The notes beneath the pieces were generated by a model. The model made no database searches and was not told where the DNA came from. It worked only from the letters and a program-made list of their open reading frames with translations. Positions 52,773 through 57,214 of a DNA stretch of 57,214 bases are shown piece by piece (positions within the stretch are counted from its first letter, which is position 1; each line of letters starts with the position of its first letter). A program made the position numbers and the translations under genes. Source of the stretch: Betaproteobacteria bacterium (GTDB lineage Bacteria > Pseudomonadota > Gammaproteobacteria > Burkholderiales > Burkholderiaceae_D); NCBI GenBank assembly GCA_025356395.1, contig JANXTA010000130.1, positions 1 to 57,214 on the forward strand. The letters are read 5' to 3'.

Positions 52773-53663
52773 ATGAGCACGCCCATCGGCGTCATCGGCC
52801 TCGGGGCCATGGGACTCGGCATCGCCCAGTCGCTGCGCCGCGCAGGCTACGTGGTCCATGCCTGCGACGTCCGCCTCGAAGCCGCCACGGCCTTCGCGGC
52901 CGAAGGCGGCGTGGCGTGCGCGAGTCCCGCCGAACTGGCGACGCACTGTGACGTGCTGGTCGGCGTGGTCGTCAATGCCGCGCAGACCGAGGCCGTGCTG
53001 TTCGGTGCCGACGGAGCCGCCGCTTCGATGAAGCCCGGTAATCTGTTCGTGATGTGCTCGACCGTCGATCCGGCCTGGTCGGTCGCGCTCGAGGCACGGC
53101 TCGCCGCGATGGACATCCTGTATCTCGATGCGCCGATCTCGGGCGGGGCTGCCAAGGCCGCGTCTGGCCAGATGACGATGATGACCGCCGGAAGACCCGC
53201 GGCCTACGCGAAGGCCGACGGTGTGCTCGACGCGATGGCGGCCAAGGTCTATCGGCTCGGCGATTCGGCCGGCAACGGCAGCAAGGTGAAGATCATCAAC
53301 CAGCTGCTCGCCGGGGTGCACATCGCGGCCGCGGCCGAAGCGATGGCGCTGGGCCTGCGCGAAGGCGTCGATGCGAAGGATCTCTACGAGGTCATCACGC
53401 ACAGCGCGGGCAACAGCTGGATGTTCGAGAACCGCATGGCGCACGTGCTGGCCGGCGACTACACGCCGCTGTCGGCCGTCGACATCTTCGTCAAGGATCT
53501 GGGTCTGGTGCTCGATACCGCGCGCGCCACGAAGTTTCCGTTGCCGCTGTCGGCGACCGCGCACCAGATGTTCATGCAGGCCTCGTCGTCGGGTCATGGC
53601 CGCGAGGACGATTCGGCCGTCATTAAGATCTTTCCGGGCATCACGTTGCCGGTGAAGCCGTGA
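52773..53663 (+). CDS. ltnD: L-threonate dehydrogenase LtnD
   Basis: The 296-residue beta-hydroxyacid dehydrogenase begins PIGVIGLGAMGLGIAQSL (NAD motif). It has DAPISGGAAKAASGQMTMM (substrate motif), the catalytic lysine in NGSKVKIINQLLAGVHIAAA and DIFVKDLGLVLD. This matches the LtnD branch, which oxidises C2 or C3 of L-threonate (and D-erythronate) to oxo-tetronate. AAAGGA lies about 6 bases before the ATG. It precedes the kinase gene with a four-base overlap (GTGA). In isolation it could be called 3-hydroxyisobutyrate dehydrogenase; the operon decides. Confidence 0.9.
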   Translation: MSTPIGVIGLGAMGLGIAQSLRRAGYVVHACDVRLEAATAFAAEGGVACASPAELATHCDVLVGVVVNAAQTEAVLFGADGAAASMKPGNLFVMCSTVDPAWSVALEARLAAMDILYLDAPISGGAAKAASGQMTMMTAGRPAAYAKADGVLDAMAAKVYRLGDSAGNGSKVKIINQLLAGVHIAAAAEAMALGLREGVDAKDLYEVITHSAGNSWMFENRMAHVLAGDYTPLSAVDIFVKDLGLVLDTARATKFPLPLSATAHQMFMQASSSGHGREDDSAVIKIFPGITLPVKP

Positions 53664-54958
53664 CGGCGACGCGACCGTTGCTGGGCTGCGTCGCCGACGA
53701 CTTCACCGGCGCGACCGATCTCGCGAACAACCTCGTCCGTGCCGGGATGCGCACGATCCAGACCATCGGCGTACCCGATGGTCCGCTCGACGTGAATGTC
53801 GATGCCGTCGTCGTCGCGTTGAAGTCGCGCACCATCGCGCCGGCTGAAGCCGTCGCGCAGTCGCTCGCGGCCCTGCACTGGCTGCTCGACGCCGGTGTGC
53901 AGCAGGTCTACTTCAAGTACTGCTCGACCTTCGACTCGACGGCCGAGGGCAACATCGGCCCGGTGATCGATGCGCTGCTCGATGCCATGAACGAAGACTT
54001 CACGATCGCCTGCCCCGCATTCCCCGAGAACCAGCGGACCGTGTTCAAGGGGCATCTCTTCGTCGGCGAGCAGTTGCTTGGTGACAGCCCGATGCGGCAT
54101 CACCCGCTGACGCCGATGACCGACGCCAACCTGGTCCGCGTGCTGCAGCCGCAGACCCGGCGCAAGGTCGGCCTCGTGCCCTACGACGTGGTCGCGCGCG
54201 GGTCCGCGGCCATCGTCGAACGCTGCGCGGCGTTGCGCGCCGACGGCGTCGGCATCGCGGTGCTCGACGCGATCTCGAACGACGACCTGATGAAGATCGG
54301 CCCGGCTCTGGCCGGCATGCGACTGGTGACGGCCGGCTCCGGCATCGCGATCGGGCTGCCCCAGAACTGGCAGGCGACCGGCGAACTCGGCACGGATGTG
54401 CCGACGGATGCGCTGCCGCTCGCGAGCGGCTGGCGTGCCGTGATCTCCGGAAGCTGTTCGTCGGCGACCAACGCGCAGGTGACGCAGTTCGTCGCGGCCG
54501 GCGGTCCTGCCTTCGCGATCGACCCGCTGGCGCTCGCGAGCGACGGCGACGTGGTCGGCGACGTGCTGCGCTGGGCTCGGCCCCTGCTGCCGAAAGGGCC
54601 CCTGTTGGTCTATGCGACGGCGGCGCCCGAGGCCGTCGCCACCGTGCAGGCGAAGCTCGGCGCGCAGCGCGCCGGCGCCCTGGTGGAGGAAGCACTCGCT
54701 CGCATCGCGAGCGGCTTGGTGGAACGCGGCGTGCGCGTTCTCGTGGTGGCGGGTGGCGAGACCTCGGGGGCCGTCGTGCAGGCTCTCGGCATCCGGCAAC
54801 TGGCGATCGGGCCGCAGATCGCGCCGGGCGTGCCTTGGACCTCTGCGCGGTCTCCGGTCGGCGGCGGTGCGACGCTGCACGTCGCCTTGAAGTCCGGCAA
54901 CTTCGGCGGGCCCGACTTCTTCATGCAGGCCTTCGACATGCTCGAAGGGCCGCGATGA
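53660..54958 (+). CDS. otnK: 3-oxo-tetronate kinase OtnK
   Basis: The 432-residue DUF1537-type four-carbon acid sugar kinase begins LLGCVADDFTGATDLANNLV, the DDxTGA sugar-binding motif. It has KYCSTFDSTAEGNIGPVID and the C-terminal nucleotide domain VVAGGETSGAVVQALG with IAPGVPW and SGNFGGPDFF. It phosphorylates 3-oxo-tetronate at O4 with ATP. It starts at GTG 53660, overlapping the ltnD stop, and is followed by otnC with an ATGA overlap. Complete and cytosolic. Confidence 0.93.
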   Translation: MTATRPLLGCVADDFTGATDLANNLVRAGMRTIQTIGVPDGPLDVNVDAVVVALKSRTIAPAEAVAQSLAALHWLLDAGVQQVYFKYCSTFDSTAEGNIGPVIDALLDAMNEDFTIACPAFPENQRTVFKGHLFVGEQLLGDSPMRHHPLTPMTDANLVRVLQPQTRRKVGLVPYDVVARGSAAIVERCAALRADGVGIAVLDAISNDDLMKIGPALAGMRLVTAGSGIAIGLPQNWQATGELGTDVPTDALPLASGWRAVISGSCSSATNAQVTQFVAAGGPAFAIDPLALASDGDVVGDVLRWARPLLPKGPLLVYATAAPEAVATVQAKLGAQRAGALVEEALARIASGLVERGVRVLVVAGGETSGAVVQALGIRQLAIGPQIAPGVPWTSARSPVGGGATLHVALKSGNFGGPDFFMQAFDMLEGPR

Positions 54959-55602
54959 GCGCGGCCTTGCGCGACGCGATCTGTCGCGTCGGCGCGTCGC
55001 TGTTCGCGCGCGGCTACGCGCATGCGACGGCCGGCAACATCAGCGTGCGGACCGAGACTGGCTACCTCATCACGCCGACCGACGCCTGCCTCGGTAGCCT
55101 CGAGCCGGCGCGACTCGCGGAGGTCGACCACGATGGAAAGCAGATCTCGGGCGACCGCGCCTCGAAGACGCTGGCGCTCCATCGCCGCATCTACGAAGCC
55201 GACCCCGAGGCGCGCTGCGTCGTCCACACCCATGCCACCCACTGCGTCGCGTTGACGCTGGCCGGCGTGTGGCAGGTCGACGACGTGCTGCCGCCGATCA
55301 CGCCCTACTTCGTGATGAAGGTCGGCCACGTGCCCTTGATCGCGTATCGCCTGCCTGGCGATCCGGCCGCGGCCGACGCCGTCGCGTCGAAGATCACGAT
55401 GCAACGCGACCGCGGCATACCGATCCGCGCGGTGCTGCTGGACCGGCTGGGCCCGGTCGTGTGGCACGCGTCTCCGGCCGAAGCGAGCGCGGTGCTCGAG
55501 GAACTCGAAGAGACTGCGCGGCTCTGGTCGATCGCCAAGCCCACACCGCTCGACCCCGACCACATCGAAGACCTGCGCACGCATTTCGGCGCGCGCTGGT
55601 GA
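54955..55602 (+). CDS. otnC: 3-oxo-tetronate 4-phosphate decarboxylase OtnC
   Basis: The 215-residue class II aldolase-fold protein has [37 protein letters not shown], and the zinc-binding [14 protein letters not shown] (HTHATH) with a third ligand in the following VMKVGHVPL. It decarboxylates 3-oxo-tetronate 4-phosphate to dihydroxyacetone phosphate, which enters glycolysis. Overlaps otnK by four bases and precedes otnI by 16. Length and motifs are typical. The alternative labels aldolase or fuculose-phosphate aldolase are excluded by the operon. Confidence 0.92.
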   Translation: MSAALRDAICRVGASLFARGYAHATAGNISVRTETGYLITPTDACLGSLEPARLAEVDHDGKQISGDRASKTLALHRRIYEADPEARCVVHTHATHCVALTLAGVWQVDDVLPPITPYFVMKVGHVPLIAYRLPGDPAAADAVASKITMQRDRGIPIRAVLLDRLGPVVWHASPAEASAVLEELEETARLWSIAKPTPLDPDHIEDLRTHFGARW

Positions 55603-55618
55603 CCGTCACAGGACGACC

Positions 55619-56434
55619 ATGCCCCGCTTCGCCGTCAATCTCTCGATGCTGTATCCCGAGCACGACTTCCTCGATCGCTTCACTGCGGCCGCGGTGGACG
55701 GCTTCGAGGCCGTCGAGTACCTCTTCCCCTACGCCTACGAGCCGGCCGTGATCGCTGCGCGGCTGGCCGACCACGGGCTGCGCCAGGTGCTGTTCAACGC
55801 ACCGCCCGGCGACTGGGACGCCGGCGAGCGCGGCGTGGCCTGCCTGCCCGGACGCGAGGACGACTTCCGCCGCGGCATCGACGACGCGCTGCGCTTTGCC
55901 GACGCGCTCGCCTGCCCGCGTATCCACGTCATGGCCGGGTTGGCGCCGGACGGTGCGGACCGCGCGCTGCTGCAGGCGACCTATGCGTCCAATCTCGCGT
56001 GGGCCGCACAAGCCGCAGGCGGTCGCGACGTGCTGATCGAACCCATCAACACGCGCGACATCCCGCGCTTCTTCCTCAACCGCCAGGACGAGGCGCATCG
56101 CATCGTGCAGGCCGTCGGCGCAGCCAACCTCAAGGTGCAGATGGACCTCTATCACTGCCAGATCGTCGAAGGCGACGTCGCGATGAAGCTACGCGAGTAC
56201 CTGCCGACGGGTCGTGTCGGTCACCTGCAGATCGCGGGTGTTCCCCAACGGCACGAGCCCGATCTCGGCGAGCTGAACTACGGGTATCTCCTCGACGTGA
56301 TCGACGAGGTTTCGGCCGCTTGCGGATGGGACGGCTGGGTCGGCTGCGAGTATCGGCCTCGGCTCGGTACTCAGGTCGGCGGCACGACGACAGGTCTCGG
56401 CTGGATGCGCGCCGCCAAGGCGCCTCGCGCCTGA
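55619..56434 (+). CDS. otnI: 2-oxo-tetronate isomerase OtnI (hydroxypyruvate-isomerase fold)
   Basis: The 271-residue TIM-barrel of the xylose-isomerase-like AP-endonuclease 2 family has [55 protein letters not shown] (Glu), [15 protein letters not shown] and GYEYRPR-like CEYRPRLGT. It converts 2-oxo-tetronate to 3-oxo-tetronate so that products of DenD enter the OtnK/OtnC branch. It is the last gene of the operon and follows otnC after 16 bp. Complete. The name hydroxypyruvate isomerase (Hyi) is the common generic annotation. Confidence 0.92.
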   Translation: MPRFAVNLSMLYPEHDFLDRFTAAAVDGFEAVEYLFPYAYEPAVIAARLADHGLRQVLFNAPPGDWDAGERGVACLPGREDDFRRGIDDALRFADALACPRIHVMAGLAPDGADRALLQATYASNLAWAAQAAGGRDVLIEPINTRDIPRFFLNRQDEAHRIVQAVGAANLKVQMDLYHCQIVEGDVAMKLREYLPTGRVGHLQIAGVPQRHEPDLGELNYGYLLDVIDEVSAACGWDGWVGCEYRPRLGTQVGGTTTGLGWMRAAKAPRA

Positions 56435-56541
56435 CGTTTTGCACAGTTATTCGCCCAACTGTCGATAGGGGATCAGGGCTCGTCTTCACGGTGAGCCTGC
56501 CCGCTGCAATCGTGCACATCACCCTCGGTTGATGACCTGAA

Positions 56542-57214
56542 ATGAGCTTTGGCGGAATCGGCAGGCGTGTCCTCGACACGGCGAAGCGTTGGGGGCGGGG
56601 CTCTCCGCCTCCGCGTGCGCCGACGCAGGCCATCGCGATCGATCCATCGGCGCTCGTCCACGACGCACTGCCGGCGATGATGCGCGCTGCCGAAGAGCGC
56701 CGCCGACATACCGCTCGCGAGATCCGGACCACCCGCACCGAGCGGTCGGCTGACGCCATCGAGGTGTTCGTCGCATCCGTCCGCCACCTGCCGCTGTTCA
56801 GTGGCACCGCGACGCAACTGATCCGCAGTGCCGGCCAGGAGAACATCAGCACGACCTGGGACCACGCCGACGCGGCCATCTACACGCAGGCTTACGTCGA
56901 TCTCGCGACGCTCCAGCAGGCCCAACTCAAAGAGATCGGCATCAACATCAAGGACCAGCAGGCCCCGTACGCTCAGTACATCAGCACGACCTACCAGGGG
57001 CAGTACGAGGGCATGGGCCACAGCCCGCGCGCCGTCGGCTACTGGCTCGACTTCATCACCGAACGCTTCACGATGAAGCCGAAGCGCGGCCGCATCAACC
57101 TCAGCGACGTGAACGACCCGAAGCTCGAGGACCTGATGGACAAGCAGCGCTCCCAGTTCGTTTTGACCGAACGCCTCCAGACGGTGAAGCTGATCGAGGA
57201 CGTGCTTGCCGAGG
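56542..57214 (+). CDS. unrecognised protein, 5' part only
   Basis: The open frame from ATG 56542 runs off the window end after about 224 codons. The start region is basic (MSFGGIGRRVLDTAKRWG), then a mostly helical body with ALVHDALPAMMRAAEERRRH, NISTTWDHADAAIYTQAYVD, a QAQLKEIGINIKDQQAPYAQ stretch and MKPKRGRINLSDVND. No signal peptide, TM segment or catalytic motif is visible. It follows the otnI gene by 107 bp with a weak ribosome site. I do not recognise the family. The rest of the gene is needed to judge it. Confidence 0.55.
   Translation, partial: MSFGGIGRRVLDTAKRWGRGSPPPRAPTQAIAIDPSALVHDALPAMMRAAEERRRHTAREIRTTRTERSADAIEVFVASVRHLPLFSGTATQLIRSAGQENISTTWDHADAAIYTQAYVDLATLQQAQLKEIGINIKDQQAPYAQYISTTYQGQYEGMGHSPRAVGYWLDFITERFTMKPKRGRINLSDVNDPKLEDLMDKQRSQFVLTERLQTVKLIEDVLAE

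Noticed and set aside
56542-57214. phage portal or structural gene reading of the terminal ORF
   Set aside because: No phage motif or phage neighbour is visible, so it was left unassigned.

Overview
The window reads as one chromosomal segment of a GC-rich Gram-negative bacterium, most likely a Beta- or Gammaproteobacterium. The reasons are a GC content I judge by eye to be about two thirds, two PEP-CTERM proteins, Tat and lipoprotein signals, periplasmic c-type cytochromes, a PaoABC-type molybdoenzyme and a Proteobacteria-style tetronate operon. I saw no rRNA, tRNA or CRISPR array and no obvious phage structural gene.

Left part (1-7.4 kb), accessory: the right end of an IS3-family element cuts an HNH endonuclease gene. 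That gene lies downstream of a DUF2075 nuclease-helicase and a membrane-anchored Mrr-type endonuclease, so the three look like a damaged nuclease or defence cassette. Next come a DUF6932-like/XRE pair with a palindromic operator candidate, msrA, a GC-rich inverted-repeat spacer, a heavily mutated MBL-rhodanese pseudogene, an intact vapBC pair and a NERD fragment.

Middle part (7.6-38 kb), mixed: intact metabolic genes (GST, POT transporter, epoxide-hydrolase-like protein, CoA-transferase, a cytochrome c plus heme/beta-propeller pair, paoABC, a GGDEF-EAL protein, a phospholipase-D-like lipoprotein) alternate with broken genes (hydrolase, LysR, zeta-like toxin and partner, DUF6351, Crp/Fnr, MFS, hybrid kinase, Tat-SDR, CPBP protease). 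Several lesions are multi-codon deletions, so sequencing error alone does not explain them. At 35.8-37.4 kb two tandem paralogous glycine-zipper peptides with bacteriocin-type leaders, a 3-TM mini-protein and a divergent CPBP (Abi-type) protein form a candidate bacteriocin/immunity locus. This is my best candidate for an undescribed system.

Right part (38-57 kb), mostly intact: a diheme peroxidase, PEP-CTERM and metallophosphoesterase group, then two divergent carbohydrate-acid operons. The leftward operon encodes an ABC importer (ATPase, Tat-type binding protein, two permeases), an embedded decaying hicAB-like pair, an IlvD/Edd-type sugar-acid dehydratase, an SDR dehydrogenase, an FAH-family hydrolase and a 2-hydroxyacid dehydrogenase. 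That matches a non-phosphorylative aldonate (fuconate/pentonate type) route. The rightward operon is denD-SDR-ltnD-otnK-otnC-otnI, the D-erythronate/L-threonate route to DHAP. Together they predict uptake and breakdown of C4-C6 sugar acids. The window ends inside an unrecognised ORF.
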